DNA of 64,000 nucleotides from Mesorhizobium sp. AR02. GTDB taxonomy: Bacteria > Pseudomonadota > Alphaproteobacteria > Rhizobiales > Rhizobiaceae. The stretch is taken from assembly GCF_024746835.1 (NCBI RefSeq), contig NZ_CP080531.1, positions 5,600,001 through 5,664,000 of the forward strand, read 5' to 3'. The notes under the pieces were generated by a model, which ran no database searches, was not told where the DNA came from, and worked only from the letters and a program-made list of their open reading frames with translations. Shown here piece after piece: positions 19,801 through 28,122 of this stretch. The position numbers were made by a program, and so were the translations under genes. Numbering within the stretch: the first letter of the stretch is position 1; each line of letters begins with the position of its first letter.

Positions 19801-19855
19801 GGCGACGGACGCCGGCGAAGCCAAGGGCGGCATCTTCTACGAGAAGGAATATTGA
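13802..19855 (+). CDS. tamB: Translocation and assembly module protein TamB (DUF490)
   Basis: Inner-membrane-anchored, periplasm-spanning AsmA-like protein; partner of TamA and now also linked by the literature to phospholipid transport to the outer membrane. Residues 5-28 are a single membrane anchor (RILRIVLYTLLIVVAG). The long middle is beta-rich, and the last 350 or so residues (from about GGDLTIKGPLTSAP, through PKFTFSSVPALPEDEVL) form the conserved DUF490 domain ending KGGIFYEKEY. At 2017 residues it is far longer than E. coli TamB (about 1260); the extra length comes from an internal two-fold repeat of about 625 residues (see repeat entry). The start is one base after tamA, before which a longer frame reaches 13775 without merit. 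Confidence 0.93.
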   Translation: MKTVWRILRIVLYTLLIVVAGAIGALFVLTKTERGRDNLAGIISRLASSDDRKVTVSGIDGIWSGALSVDHVVLEDRQGAWLVARKVAVDWSPLALLSKSFSADRIAAERIELARLPVAGTQPPAQSGTTTLPVSIDIRQIDLPEIALGQQLAGSGIAELAAKGMLKADAAPLAVETTLNVTRHDGKQGNVDAKIHFAPADNRLDLDLKASEPAGGIIANLLKLPDTPPVEIAVAGTGPLANWNGIATFMVDGKIVTQLTGRHQLTDKGNHVEAKGDGEFAPFLPENLRPLFAGKTSFDVAGTATLAGGISVDRANIESDAIHGTANGIADPAGASDLSVEIAAKGAPVPITVGNAAQPITVVIRNITARAFGDGKTPIIDIGASLVSVVAGGTQLNDLAAQIHSDGFDIQTRAGPFAVKLTAGGLKTDVATLAPLITGKVDVDLAGSLSKDAITIDQGTLRSDALNASLTMTVALADLSMQLKMNADAVSTALPPQISSVLGERVKFSAAATRDPQGAFAANSISLTSGSLSASGTASAQGTDIQADIKGTLGDVSVLSPMVGVPVAGGVDFALSASGPRSAPDFTVSADSDSLTASGRTVKAIKLTASGKADIASPSANVSLTGTVNDQPLDVKAALVTSEGKRSINGFLVSLGDNKVSGDLALDDKFMPLGTLTLAAPAIDQLAALAGQAVTGDINGTIGFAKDGETPSVTVDAKSTSIARGEVTAKAIAVNALIANYLKAPAISGTIKADSVTSGATEISGIGVDLKRDGDWTNFTGGATIAGIPATAAGRVKIAQGTTSVEIASGEATVRGIKAAIAQPSALTTANGTTTIDKLALDVGGGAVTLSGTAGQTLDLAAQFSALPAALANDFVPGLDAVGTLGGTAQVTGTPAAPEVRFNAQLAGAETSQTRQAGLGPLAVDAVGSYTLAGGVALDHATLTGDKISGKATGTINPNGASDFALDLTSSGPSLPLTFGSADSPVKIEVQSLSAKVAGESTQARLDVSAILPSVTTSPAKVEGLALALHSDAFDLRNRAGPVSGTVSVDKVGLDNAAIAPLIAGKVTAALNARLTSDAVAIDSGSLKSDALNSQVAGQVSLRDGAIDLKLSADAPSSALPAAARGMLGERAQISATLKRDPNGSINVDGLKLVSGALSAQGQASLADNKLAADITGALADISLLSKDAKGAIAFALNAQGPAIAPDLSLTINSDRLLVAEREITGLKLTATGKADAANPAANVQLTGNVAGQALQGSAVLATADGKSAINGLLLSLGKNKISGDLALDDKFVPEGTISLDLPDIGPLAALALEKAEGDVRGTIAFTKNGAAPQVAIKAATGSITRGDLQAKAVSIDALIANYLAAPVISGKIRADTVTSGGTVISGIDVDLKRDGDWTGFSGGATVKGIPAKAAGRVKVANGTTTIELVSGQATVQGIKAAIAQASTVSIANGTTTLDRLVLNLGGGTATVTGKVGQVLDINATLAKVPMSLANSFSPGLDAVGSISGTVKVTGAPASPAIAFNIDAAGVQTSQTRGAGVGAVSVSSSGTFAGNKLTFNANVSDGAGLGLKGGGTVTTAGTPALVLDFNGAVPFGMLSQKLAAQGLALTGTANVNVQVRGPATSPVIGGSVSTSGARLVDARSGLAVNDLMADVSIGGGVARINRLTGTLSTRGSLSASGTVGINPAQGFPADLSIKLTDGRYTDGRVVTANLGGDLTIKGPLTSAPVIAGTVNLAKTVITVPDKLPGSLSALDVKHKNAPGAVRAQDKALRPATTSGKSGGSGLALDVTVNAPNQIFIQGRGVDAELGGSLKLTGPASSPQAVGTFTLQRGRLSILGKRLTFTEGTVGFSGSLVPYLNLTATTTTTSATVTIVVSGEATNPKFTFSSVPALPEDEVLAQLIFGRSMSNLSPLQIAQLAEAAGQLAGVGGSTSLLENLRSAIGVDDLDVTTDSQGGTAVSAGKYLNDRTYVTIQKGDKPGSGKATIDLNVGRGVKLRGEATDAGEAKGGIFYEKEY
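14717..18464 (+). repeat. Two-fold internal duplication within tamB
   Basis: Two consecutive units of about 1.87 kb, 14717-16594 and 16595-18464, encode co-linear similar sequence. Matching landmarks include LAGGISVDRANIESD / LAGGVALDHATLTGD, KVSGDLALDDKFMP / KISGDLALDDKFVP, NALIANYLKAPAISG / DALIANYLAAPVISG and GLDAVGTLGGT / GLDAVGSISGT. The copies differ throughout at protein and DNA level, so the duplication is old and under selection, not a recent slip. Confidence 0.85.
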
Positions 19856-20107
19856 GGCGCTGGCCCTCATCCTAGCCGGAACTGGCGCTGTCGTAACCTG
19901 TGCAAATGCCTCAGTTTAATCGCCCAGAGAGATTTTGGCGGAATCAGGGCGCACTAGCAATTTTGCGCCAAGACTGTCGTTATCACGCGAACCGCTCCCC
20001 TTCCAAAGTTGCACATTCGCTAACATGTTCCCAATCCATGCCGTCTTTGACATCATGGCCTGGATGCGGAATGTTAATCGGCGGAAAGCCAACAATGGGA
20101 GTTAGTC

Positions 20108-21763
20108 ATGACAATCTACAAGAGTAATGGCGATCGCGTTCCGGATCACATCCTGGCCATGGCCGAAGAAGCCAAGGCAGGAACGGTGGATCGCCGCGAA
20201 TTCCTGGCGCTCGCCAGCGTCTTCGGCGCGTCGACGGCCATGGCTTACGGCCTGCTCGGCCTTGCCGTGCCGACTGAGGCGCGAGCCGAGGATGCCCCGA
20301 AGAAGGGCGGCACCCTGAAGGTCGCCCAGTGGATCAAGGATCCGAAGGACCCACGCAAGGCCGACTGGTCGGAAATCGCCAATGCCGAGCGCCAGGCGCT
20401 CGAGCCATTGGTCAAATACACCACCGAATACACGTTCCGCCCCTATCTGCTTGAGTCTTGGGACGTCAACGACGATGCCACCCAATATGTGCTGCATGTG
20501 CGCAAGGGCGTGACCTGGCACAACGGCGATGCTTTCACCGCCGACGACGTGGTGCACAACTTCAACCGTTGGGGCGAGAAGGCCGCCGAAGGCAATTCAA
20601 TGCCCGGCCGTCTTGGCACGCTGTTCGACGACAAGACGGGCAAATTGCGTGAAGGCGCGGTCACCAAGGTCGACGACATGACCGTCAAGCTGTCGCTGAC
20701 CAAGCCTGACATCTCGATCATTCCCGGCATTTGTGACTATGTTGCTCTCGTCGTCCACAAGTCCTTCGACGAAAAGGGCGGCGACTTCAAGGCCTGCCCG
20801 ATCGGCACCGGTCCGTTCGAGCTGGTCTCCTACGATGTCGGCCAGAAAGTGGTCTACAAGCGCCGCGCCGACAACAAGTGGTGGGACGGCGACGTCTATC
20901 TCGATGGCATCGAATTCATCGACTACGGTACCGATCCAGCCGCTATGGTCAGCGCCTTCGAGGCAGGTGAAGTCCACACCAATTTCGAAACGTCGGCCGA
21001 CTATGTGTCGATCCTCGACAAGATGAACTTGGTCAAGTCCGAAGTCGTCACCGCCTCGACCATCGTCTGCCGCACCAACGTCACCCACAAGCCTTACGAC
21101 AACGAGAAGGTGCGCAAGGCGCTACAACTCAGCGTCGACAACAATGTCGTCCTCCAGCTCGGCTACGGCAATGCCGGCTCGGTCGCCGAGAACCACCATG
21201 TCTGCTCGATCCATCCGGAATATTACGAGCTGCCCAAGGTTGCCCGTGATCCGGCCAAGGCGAAGGCGCTGATGGCGGAAGCCGGCCAGGCCGATTTCGA
21301 ACATGAACTGATCACCGTCGACGAGGACTGGCACAAGAACACTGGCGACGCGATCGCTGCCCAGCTGCGTGACGCCGGTATCAAGGTGAAGCGTACGGTG
21401 CTGCCGGGCTCGACCTTCTGGAACGACTGGCTGAAGTATCCGCTGTCGATGACCAACTGGAACATGCGGCCGCTCGGCGTCCAGGTTCTGGCTCTGGCCT
21501 ACCGCACCGGCGAGGCCTGGAACGAGTGTGCTTGGTCGAACCCTGACTGGGACGCCAAGCTCAACGCTGCGCTTGCGGTCGCCGACGCGCCCAAGCGCAA
21601 GGAAATGATGAAGGACATCGAGCAGATCCTGCAGGATTCCGGCATCATCATCCAACCCTACTGGCGCAAGCTCTACAGCCACTCGGTTGCCGCCGTTAAG
21701 AACTACAAGATGCATCCGACATTCGAGCGCGACTACGGCAAGATCTGGCTTGACCAGGCGTGA
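20108..21763 (+). CDS. ABC transporter substrate-binding protein, peptide/nickel family 5 (Tat signal)
   Basis: Periplasmic solute receptor of the DppA/OppA family, 551 residues. The N-terminus has a twin-arginine type signal ([15 protein letters not shown]) ending near PTEARAED, suggesting export in folded form. The SBP_bac_5 body follows, with the family signature region around [18 protein letters not shown] and [16 protein letters not shown]. It heads a cluster with two permeases and a fused double ATPase in the same direction. The gap of about 220 bases to the first permease is long for a simple operon, and often holds a stabilising structure, though I see no clear hairpin. The substrate cannot be read from sequence: peptides, opines or glycosides are all possible. 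Confidence 0.88.
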   Translation: MTIYKSNGDRVPDHILAMAEEAKAGTVDRREFLALASVFGASTAMAYGLLGLAVPTEARAEDAPKKGGTLKVAQWIKDPKDPRKADWSEIANAERQALEPLVKYTTEYTFRPYLLESWDVNDDATQYVLHVRKGVTWHNGDAFTADDVVHNFNRWGEKAAEGNSMPGRLGTLFDDKTGKLREGAVTKVDDMTVKLSLTKPDISIIPGICDYVALVVHKSFDEKGGDFKACPIGTGPFELVSYDVGQKVVYKRRADNKWWDGDVYLDGIEFIDYGTDPAAMVSAFEAGEVHTNFETSADYVSILDKMNLVKSEVVTASTIVCRTNVTHKPYDNEKVRKALQLSVDNNVVLQLGYGNAGSVAENHHVCSIHPEYYELPKVARDPAKAKALMAEAGQADFEHELITVDEDWHKNTGDAIAAQLRDAGIKVKRTVLPGSTFWNDWLKYPLSMTNWNMRPLGVQVLALAYRTGEAWNECAWSNPDWDAKLNAALAVADAPKRKEMMKDIEQILQDSGIIIQPYWRKLYSHSVAAVKNYKMHPTFERDYGKIWLDQA

Positions 21764-21985
21764 TCAGACCAATCGGGGAAGGGGCAGTTCGTCCCTTCCC
21801 CTCACTCTTTGCATGATTACAAAACCGGATGTCGGCGCAGCAAAAGTTGCGGACTCCTCTGGCTAGGTCGTGCAATAAAACAGGGTTGATTGCATCCGAG
21901 GGCCTGTTTGACAGCCAGTTCTGCCGTCGCGGCTGAGGTGGCTTCCAGCGGGCTCCAACCCCAACCAGACCGGCAGGGGGCCGCC

Positions 21986-23020
21986 ATGTTTTCCTTCGTT
22001 ATCAGGCGTCTTGGCACCATGGCATTGACGATGCTGTGCCTGACCATGGTCGTCTTCTTCCTGATCAACCTTGAACCCAATCTGAAGAAACTGGCGATCA
22101 GCCAGACCGAAATGCATACGTCGGCAGAGCAGCTCGAGAGCTGGCTGGTCAACCATGGCTACCGGCAGAACTTCTTCGTCCGCTATGGGCAGTGGCTGGG
22201 CGTCATGCCCAAGCAGCCGGTGACCGACCCGGCGACCGGCAAGCCGGCGCAGCGTTTCTCCTTCTGCAACGATCCGGTCGTGCCGACCTTCGCCGGCGTC
22301 CTCGAAGGCGATTTCGGCTGCTCGACCAAGTTCAAGACAACGGTTGCCTCGAAATTGTTTCCAGCACTTGGCGCCACCGGCATCCTGATGTTCTGGGTGC
22401 TGGCAGTGATGGTGCCGATCTCGCTGCTGATCGGCATCCTGGCCGGCATGCGCGAGGGGTCGCGAACCGACCGGGTGCTTTCGGTGGCCTCGATCGCCTC
22501 GACGGCGACACCCGAATATGTGTCGGGCGTCATCTTCACCGTCATCTTCGCCTCCTGGCTCGGCTGGCTGAACGGCTCGGCCGCGTCGGCCAGCCAGGGC
22601 ATCACCTTCTATAATTTCACCCTGCCGGTCATGACGCTGGCGATCTACGGCATCGGCTATATCGCGCGCATGACGCGCGCCTCGATGGTCGAGGTGATGA
22701 CGCAGCAATATATCCGCACCGCCCGCTTGAAGGGTCTCTCCTTCGGCAGCGTGGTGGTGAAACATGCGTTGCGTAACGCGCTGATCGCGCCGTTCACCGT
22801 CATCATGCTGCAGTTTCCCTGGCTGTTGACCGGCGTCGTCATCGTCGAGGTGATGTTCCGCTACCAGGGGTTCGGCTACACGCTGGTCGAGGCCGCCGGC
22901 AACAACGACATCGACCTGCTGCTCGGCTGCTCGCTGGTCTCGGTGTTCATCGTCTTGATCACGCAGCTCATTTCCGATGTCGGCTACGCGTTTCTCAATC
23001 CGCGTATCAGAGTTCAGTAG
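21986..23020 (+). CDS. ABC transporter permease, DppB/OppB type
   Basis: Inner-membrane permease, 344 residues. It opens MFSFVIRRLGTMALTML, the standard first helix of DppB-like proteins, and contains the BPD_transp_1 loop RTARLKGLSFGSVVVKHALR near residue 245. An inserted periplasmic segment (residues about 50-120, with GDFGCSTKFKTT) is characteristic of this subfamily. The frame is open upstream to 21890, but the ATG at 21986 has GGGGG just upstream and starts exactly at the family N-terminus. Works with the next permease and the fused ATPase. Confidence 0.92.
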   Translation: MFSFVIRRLGTMALTMLCLTMVVFFLINLEPNLKKLAISQTEMHTSAEQLESWLVNHGYRQNFFVRYGQWLGVMPKQPVTDPATGKPAQRFSFCNDPVVPTFAGVLEGDFGCSTKFKTTVASKLFPALGATGILMFWVLAVMVPISLLIGILAGMREGSRTDRVLSVASIASTATPEYVSGVIFTVIFASWLGWLNGSAASASQGITFYNFTLPVMTLAIYGIGYIARMTRASMVEVMTQQYIRTARLKGLSFGSVVVKHALRNALIAPFTVIMLQFPWLLTGVVIVEVMFRYQGFGYTLVEAAGNNDIDLLLGCSLVSVFIVLITQLISDVGYAFLNPRIRVQ

Positions 23021-23032
23021 GGGACGAAGCGG

Positions 23033-24190
23033 ATGCAGGTCCAAAATATCAGTGCCTTCACCGTCATTCTCGAAGTGCTGTCGCGCTTCTGGCCGGTCTG
23101 GATCGCGCTCATCATCGTCATGGGGGCGAGCTTCCTCTACAAGAAGAAGCTGGCGCTCTACGGCCAGCTGTTCGACAGCGGCGTCGGCATAGCGGGTGTC
23201 TTCATCTGCCTGTTCTGGTTGTTCACGGCGATCTTTGCCTCGACCATCTCGCCCTTCGATCCGCTCGGCCAGATCCCGATCATGAAGGACACGCTGCCCG
23301 GCGCCATCGAACCGCAATCGGGGCTCGTCTACCTCTTCGGCGGCGACAAGCTGGCGCGCGATGTCTTTTCGCGTATGGTCTATGGCAGCCAGATCGTGCT
23401 GATCATCGCCCCGGCAGCAACCGGCTTCGCGCTCATGGTCGGCATCACGCTTGGCCTGCCGGCCGGCTATTATGGCGGCAAGATCGACACCGTGCTGTCG
23501 TTCCTGGCCAACCTCGTGCTGGCGTTCCCGGTCATCCTGCTGTTCTACCTGCTGGTGACGCCGGGCATCATGGACACGCCGATCCCCTATGCACTGGCCG
23601 GCGTCTTCTTCCTGTTTCCGATCATCTTCTTCAGTGTGCTGTTCTGGACCCGCTACAAGAACCGGCCCGACCGGATCTACATCCTGCTCGGCCTGACGCT
23701 GATCATCGGCGGCTGGATCTATCTCGGCCTTGTCTTCGACAGGGACCCGCTGCACATCGTCCACATCGATCCCAACCAGCTCAACATCTTCGTGGCGGTG
23801 GTGTTCGCCTCCAGCCCCGGCGTGTTCCGCATCGTGCGCGGCCTGGTGATGGACATCAAGACGCGCGACTATGTGGCGGCGGCGCAGACACGCGGTGAAT
23901 CGCCCTGGTACATCATGCTGTGGGAGATCCTGCCCAATGCGCGCGGACCGTTGATCGTCGATGCCTGCCTGCGCATCGGCTACACCACCATCCTGCTCGG
24001 CACGCTCGGTTATTTCGGCCTCGGCCTGGCGCCGGAAAGTCCCGACTGGGGCACGGCGATCAAGGACGCCAGCCGGCTGCTGCGCTCCTTCATCCACCCG
24101 GCGCTGCCGCCGACGATCGCGCTGATGTCGTTCGTGCTGGGGCTCAACCTCTTGGCCGACTCGCTGCGTGAACAATCGATGAAAGACTGA
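23033..24190 (+). CDS. ABC transporter permease, DppC/OppC type
   Basis: Second inner-membrane permease, 385 residues, longer than the usual 280-300 because of an extra hydrophobic region (about residues 160-235, with several helices such as AGVFFLFPIIFFSVLFW) inserted before the EAA loop. That loop is recognised in DYVAAAQTRGESPWYIM and the C-terminal SPDWGTAIKDASRLL matches DppC proteins. It begins 12 bases after the upstream permease stop and is followed by the ATPase gene. Confidence 0.9.
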   Translation: MQVQNISAFTVILEVLSRFWPVWIALIIVMGASFLYKKKLALYGQLFDSGVGIAGVFICLFWLFTAIFASTISPFDPLGQIPIMKDTLPGAIEPQSGLVYLFGGDKLARDVFSRMVYGSQIVLIIAPAATGFALMVGITLGLPAGYYGGKIDTVLSFLANLVLAFPVILLFYLLVTPGIMDTPIPYALAGVFFLFPIIFFSVLFWTRYKNRPDRIYILLGLTLIIGGWIYLGLVFDRDPLHIVHIDPNQLNIFVAVVFASSPGVFRIVRGLVMDIKTRDYVAAAQTRGESPWYIMLWEILPNARGPLIVDACLRIGYTTILLGTLGYFGLGLAPESPDWGTAIKDASRLLRSFIHPALPPTIALMSFVLGLNLLADSLREQSMKD

Positions 24191-24238
24191 TTGACGGGCT
24201 CTGGCCCGCATCTGGTAAAATTTGGATTGGAGCGACCC

Positions 24239-26425
24239 ATGAACGAGGCAGTTCGAAATCCCGCAGAGCCGATCATCGAGATCGAGAACCTGTCGATCTC
24301 CTTCTTCACCCGCAAGGGCGAGATACCGGCGGTCATGGATTTTTCCTGCACGGTCATGCCGGGTGAGGCGATGGGCATCGTCGGCGAATCCGGCTGCGGC
24401 AAGTCGACCGTATCACTCGGCATCATGCGTGACCTCTCCAACATCGGAAAGATCGTCGGCGGCAGGATCAAGTTCCAGGGCAAGGACATGGGCGAGCTCT
24501 CCGACGAGGAGCTGCGCGCCATCCGCGGCAACAAGATCGCCATGATCTACCAGGAGCCGATGGCAAGCCTCAATCCGGCGATGAAGGTCGGCCAGCAATT
24601 GATGGAAGTGCCGCTGATCCACGACAAGGTGTCGAAGGAAGAGGCCTACAAACGCTCCCTCGAAATGGTTCGCGCGGTCAAGCTTCCGGACCCTGAGCGC
24701 ATGATGCGCTCCTATCCGCACCAGCTCTCCGGTGGCCAGCAGCAGCGCATCGTCATCGCCATGGCGCTGCTGTCAAAGCCGGCACTGCTTCTGCTCGACG
24801 AGCCGACGACGGCGCTCGACGTGACGGTGGAAGCGGGCATCGTCGAGCTGGTCAAGGGACTGGGTGAGAAGTTCGGCACCTCGATGATCTTCGTGTCGCA
24901 CAATCTCGGCCTCATCCTCGAGACCTGCGACCGCATCACGGTGATGTATTCGGGTGAGGCGGTGGAGACCGGCAAGATCAAGGACGTGTTCGACCGGATG
25001 CGCCATCCCTATACGCAAGGGCTGTTCCGTTCGATCCCGCTGCCGGGCGCCGACAAGAACTCGCGGCCGCTCATCTCCATTCCCGGACAGTTGCCGCTGC
25101 CGCATGAGCGGCCGAAGGGTTGCAATTTCGGTCCGCGCTGCCACCATTTCGTCGAGGGTGTCTGCAACGCCGCCGAAATCCCGATGATCGAGGTCGCGGG
25201 ACACGAAGGCCATTTCTCGCGCTGTGTACGCTTCAACGAGATCGACTGGGAGGCGCTGCCGCCCGGCGCCAAGAAGGTCAATGAGCGCGTCGTGCCCGGC
25301 GCGCCGGTGCTCAAGATCGAGGATCTGAGGAAATACTACAAGGTCGGCGGCAACGAAGTGTTCGGCTCGAGCGAGGGCCGCGTCGTCAAGGCCAACGAGA
25401 CCATCTCCTTCATGGCGCGCGAATCCGAGACCGTAGCCATTGTCGGTGAGTCCGGCTGCGGAAAGTCGACGCTGGCCAAGGTGCTGCTCGGGCTGGAGAC
25501 GGCAAGTGCCGGCACGGTGACACTGGGCAACAAGGAAATCCAGTCGACCGGCATCGAGAGCCGCAGCGTCGAAACCGTGTCGTCGATCCAGATGGTGTTC
25601 CAGAACCCGTTCGATACGCTGAACCCCAGCCATTCGGTCGGTTCGCAGATCATCCGCACGCTGGAGAAATTCAATGTCGGCAAGACGGTGGCCGACCGGC
25701 GCAAGCGCATGCTGGAGCTGCTCGACCTGGTGAAGCTGCCGCGCGCCTTCGAGACGCGCAAGCCGCGCCAGCTGTCGGGCGGCCAGAAGCAGCGCATCGG
25801 CGTGGCGCGCGCCTTTGCCGGCGACGCCAAGGTGGTGGTGGCGGACGAGCCGGTCTCGGCGCTCGACGTGTCGGTGCAGGCGGCGGTGACCGAACTGTTG
25901 ATGGACATCCAGCGCAAGAACAAGACGACGATGCTGTTCATCAGCCACGATCTGTCGGTCGTGCGCTATATCGCCGACCGCGTCGTCGTCATGTATCTCG
26001 GCTACATCGTCGAGCAAGGCACGACCGACCAGATCTTCGCGCCGCCCTATCACCCCTATACCGAGGCACTGCTGTCGGCGATCCCGATCGCCGACACCAG
26101 CGTGGTCAAGAAGCACATCGTGCTGGAAGGCGACATTCCCTCGGCGATGAACCCGCCGTCCGGCTGCCCGTTCCAGACACGCTGCGGCTACAAGAAGCTG
26201 GTGCCGGACAATCTGTGCGAGACCAAGGTGCCGCCGGTCAAGAACCTTGGCGATGGCCATATGAGCCTGTGCTGGCTGTCCGACGACGTGCTGGCGACGA
26301 TGGAGCCGGTGATCAAGTTCGACAAGGAACATGCAGCCCATGAGGGCGTGCCGGACGATGCGCCGCATGTTTCGGAGGCGAAAGCGTCCACGCCCAAGGC
26401 TCCGCGCGGCAAGAAGCCGAATTGA
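24239..26425 (+). CDS. Fused dual ATPase of peptide-type ABC transporter (DppD-DppF)
   Basis: Cytoplasmic energy unit made of two complete nucleotide-binding domains in one chain of 728 residues. Walker A occurs twice as GESGCGKST; signatures LSGGQQQRIVIAMAL and LSGGQKQRIGVARAF and Walker B sequences (LLLDEPTTALDV, VVADEPVSALDV) are intact in both halves. Each half ends with the oligopeptide C-terminal module, with Cys-rich GCNFGPRCHHF and GCPFQTRCGYK. In most systems these are two genes. The ATG at 24239 has GGAGCG upstream and is preferred to 24191, which abuts the preceding stop. A Lys/Pro-rich tail closes the protein. Confidence 0.92.
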   Translation: MNEAVRNPAEPIIEIENLSISFFTRKGEIPAVMDFSCTVMPGEAMGIVGESGCGKSTVSLGIMRDLSNIGKIVGGRIKFQGKDMGELSDEELRAIRGNKIAMIYQEPMASLNPAMKVGQQLMEVPLIHDKVSKEEAYKRSLEMVRAVKLPDPERMMRSYPHQLSGGQQQRIVIAMALLSKPALLLLDEPTTALDVTVEAGIVELVKGLGEKFGTSMIFVSHNLGLILETCDRITVMYSGEAVETGKIKDVFDRMRHPYTQGLFRSIPLPGADKNSRPLISIPGQLPLPHERPKGCNFGPRCHHFVEGVCNAAEIPMIEVAGHEGHFSRCVRFNEIDWEALPPGAKKVNERVVPGAPVLKIEDLRKYYKVGGNEVFGSSEGRVVKANETISFMARESETVAIVGESGCGKSTLAKVLLGLETASAGTVTLGNKEIQSTGIESRSVETVSSIQMVFQNPFDTLNPSHSVGSQIIRTLEKFNVGKTVADRRKRMLELLDLVKLPRAFETRKPRQLSGGQKQRIGVARAFAGDAKVVVADEPVSALDVSVQAAVTELLMDIQRKNKTTMLFISHDLSVVRYIADRVVVMYLGYIVEQGTTDQIFAPPYHPYTEALLSAIPIADTSVVKKHIVLEGDIPSAMNPPSGCPFQTRCGYKKLVPDNLCETKVPPVKNLGDGHMSLCWLSDDVLATMEPVIKFDKEHAAHEGVPDDAPHVSEAKASTPKAPRGKKPN

Positions 26426-26580
26426 TCAGCATAGAGGCAATGTCGTTCGCTGGCGCATTGCCTCCACAGCGCTGTCATGTCTCATACCTGTCAAGGAATT
26501 ACAGGCTACGTTCGCTTGAATATCACCGTCCATTGCCTTATGTGATGCGTGATGTTTGATGCGTAACAAGGAAACGTATT

Positions 26581-26808
26581 GTGAGAACGACGCTTGCAAT
26601 CGACGACGATGTCCTCCTTGCCGCCAAGGCCATGGCGCGCCAGCAGGATCGTAGCATTGGCGAGGTCATTTCCGATCTGGCTCGCCATTCACTGCGCAGG
26701 CCGCGGGCTGGCAGCGAACGCAATGGTATCCCCTTGCTTGCTTCGCGGTCCGATGGTCCGATGGTCGATCTCGAAATGGTCAATGCGCTTCGCGACGAAT
26801 TGCCGTGA
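26581..26808 (+). CDS. vapB: VapB-type antitoxin (ribbon-helix-helix)
   Basis: Antitoxin of 75 residues, GTG start. The N-terminal MRTTLAIDDDVLLAAKAMA is the DNA-binding ribbon-helix-helix typical of VapB/DUF2191 antitoxins; the acidic C-terminus ending ALRDELP should wrap the toxin. It overlaps the toxin start by 4 bases (GTGA). By family knowledge the pair autoregulates its promoter, which must lie in 26426-26580, a gap with more A+T than its surroundings. Confidence 0.85.
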   Translation: MRTTLAIDDDVLLAAKAMARQQDRSIGEVISDLARHSLRRPRAGSERNGIPLLASRSDGPMVDLEMVNALRDELP

Positions 26809-27242
26809 CCTTCCTGCTCGACGTCAATGTCTTGATTGCGTTGATTGATCCGGCTCATGTCGCACATGAAGATGGCCATCGGTGGTTCCAATCCACTGGG
26901 CATTCTTCATGGGCTACATGTCCGATTACCGAGAATGGTGTCATCAGAATTTTGAGCAATCCGAAGTACCCCAATTCTCCTGGTTCGCCTGCCGTCGTTG
27001 CGCAGATTGTCGGCAAATTGCATGCCCTTTCAGGACATCAGTTCTGGCCTGACGACATCAGTCTCGTCGGTTCTAGCGACATAGATGCAGCCAAGATCCT
27101 GACGCCGGCGCAAGTAACGGACAGTTATCTACTGGGGCTCGCCAAGGCGCGTGGCGGCCAATTGGCGACCTTTGACCGAAAGTTATCGACGGCGGCGGTA
27201 AAGGGAGGCAAGCCGATCCTCCATCTGATCCAGAGCGAATAA
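26805..27242 (+). CDS. vapC: VapC-type PIN-domain toxin ribonuclease
   Basis: Toxin of 145 residues with a complete PIN domain: first acidic residue in MTFLLDVNVLIALID, the Glu in PITENGVIRIL, and the later acidic pair in VTDSYLLGLAKA and LATFDRKL. These coordinate Mg2+ for RNA cleavage (tRNA or rRNA in studied members). GTG start overlapping vapB. The pair is complete and looks functional. Confidence 0.88.
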   Translation: MTFLLDVNVLIALIDPAHVAHEDGHRWFQSTGHSSWATCPITENGVIRILSNPKYPNSPGSPAVVAQIVGKLHALSGHQFWPDDISLVGSSDIDAAKILTPAQVTDSYLLGLAKARGGQLATFDRKLSTAAVKGGKPILHLIQSE

Positions 27243-27323
27243 ATCGCTGAGGTCTATTCCGACCCGAGGGCGCTTTTCCGCGCCGACAGGTGATTCACTT
27301 GGCTGGGAAATGCCTCGGCAAAA

Positions 27324-27914
27324 TCAGTTGCCGCATTGCTTTAGCTGCGCCTCGTAGTCCCGCGCCATTTTCTCCGTCGCCCGGGCGTAACCCTGCACGC
27401 CGGCATCGCCACGGTTGCCGCGGCCATAGGCGGTCCAGCCGAGATAGTAGGCGAGGTAGAGATTGTAGGTGTCGTTGCGAGCGACACCGTATGTGTCAGC
27501 CGTCTTGGAATGATACCAGCCGACGAAATCGACGGCGTCGGCGAACTTCGTGCGCCGCGCCGCCCAATTGCCGGTTTCGCGCTGATATTGCGACCAGGTG
27601 CCGTCCAGCGCCTGCGAGAAGCCGGTGGCCGACGAGACGTGTTTCCACGGAATGAAGCCGAGCAGCTTGGTGCGCGGCGGCCGGGCGTTGCTCTTGAAGC
27701 CTGATTCCTTACGCACCGTCGCCATCAGCACGGGCACCGGGACGCCATATTTCTGCTCGGTCCGCTCGGCCGCCGACTGCCAATTGTCGAACCAGCCGTC
27801 ATTCTGGTCGAAGACGGCACAGACATTGTTGATGTGGCTGGGCGCGGTCGCGCAGGCCGACAATGCCAGCAGAACGCCAACCGCTACAATTTTACTAAAA
27901 CTCGACCTACGCAT
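27324..27914 (-). CDS. Lipoprotein with lytic transglycosylase (SLT)-like domain
   Basis: 196-residue predicted lipoprotein: signal sequence with lipobox LLALSAC, so the mature N-terminal Cys20 should be acylated. The body contains VPVLMATVRKESGFK, the Glu-bearing motif of SLT-type lytic transglycosylases, with GFSQALDGTWSQYQ as the matching second motif. A role in peptidoglycan trimming is likely but the substrate is unproven. It stands alone, convergent with vapC and divergent from the methyltransferase gene. Confidence 0.75.
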   Translation of the reverse strand: MRRSSFSKIVAVGVLLALSACATAPSHINNVCAVFDQNDGWFDNWQSAAERTEQKYGVPVPVLMATVRKESGFKSNARPPRTKLLGFIPWKHVSSATGFSQALDGTWSQYQRETGNWAARRTKFADAVDFVGWYHSKTADTYGVARNDTYNLYLAYYLGWTAYGRGNRGDAGVQGYARATEKMARDYEAQLKQCGN

Positions 27915-28122
27915 TGGATGAGCAATAGGCCGAAATCATAAAAGGAATCTTGCTGCCTCCGTTAACGCTTGTCGGCACGGGTCGCTTGGGAAAATGCCAT
28001 ATTGATATTCCGACGCCTCTTGTCGCCTTTTATAAAATGATATTGCAGAAATGCCGCCTTGGCTAAAATCGCGCCGGCAAATGGCGTATTTCTGACAGCT
28101 CATCTGGCTTGCCGAGGCTTTG

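Noticed and set aside
21863..24211. 782-codon minus-strand frame opposite the peptide permeases
   Set aside because: Made almost only of Arg, Asp, His, Glu, Gln; typical shadow of two real membrane-protein genes on the plus strand.
26426..27323. VapBC pair as the edge of a larger mobile island
   Set aside because: No integrase, attachment repeats or tRNA gene nearby; a lone toxin-antitoxin pair does not support an island.
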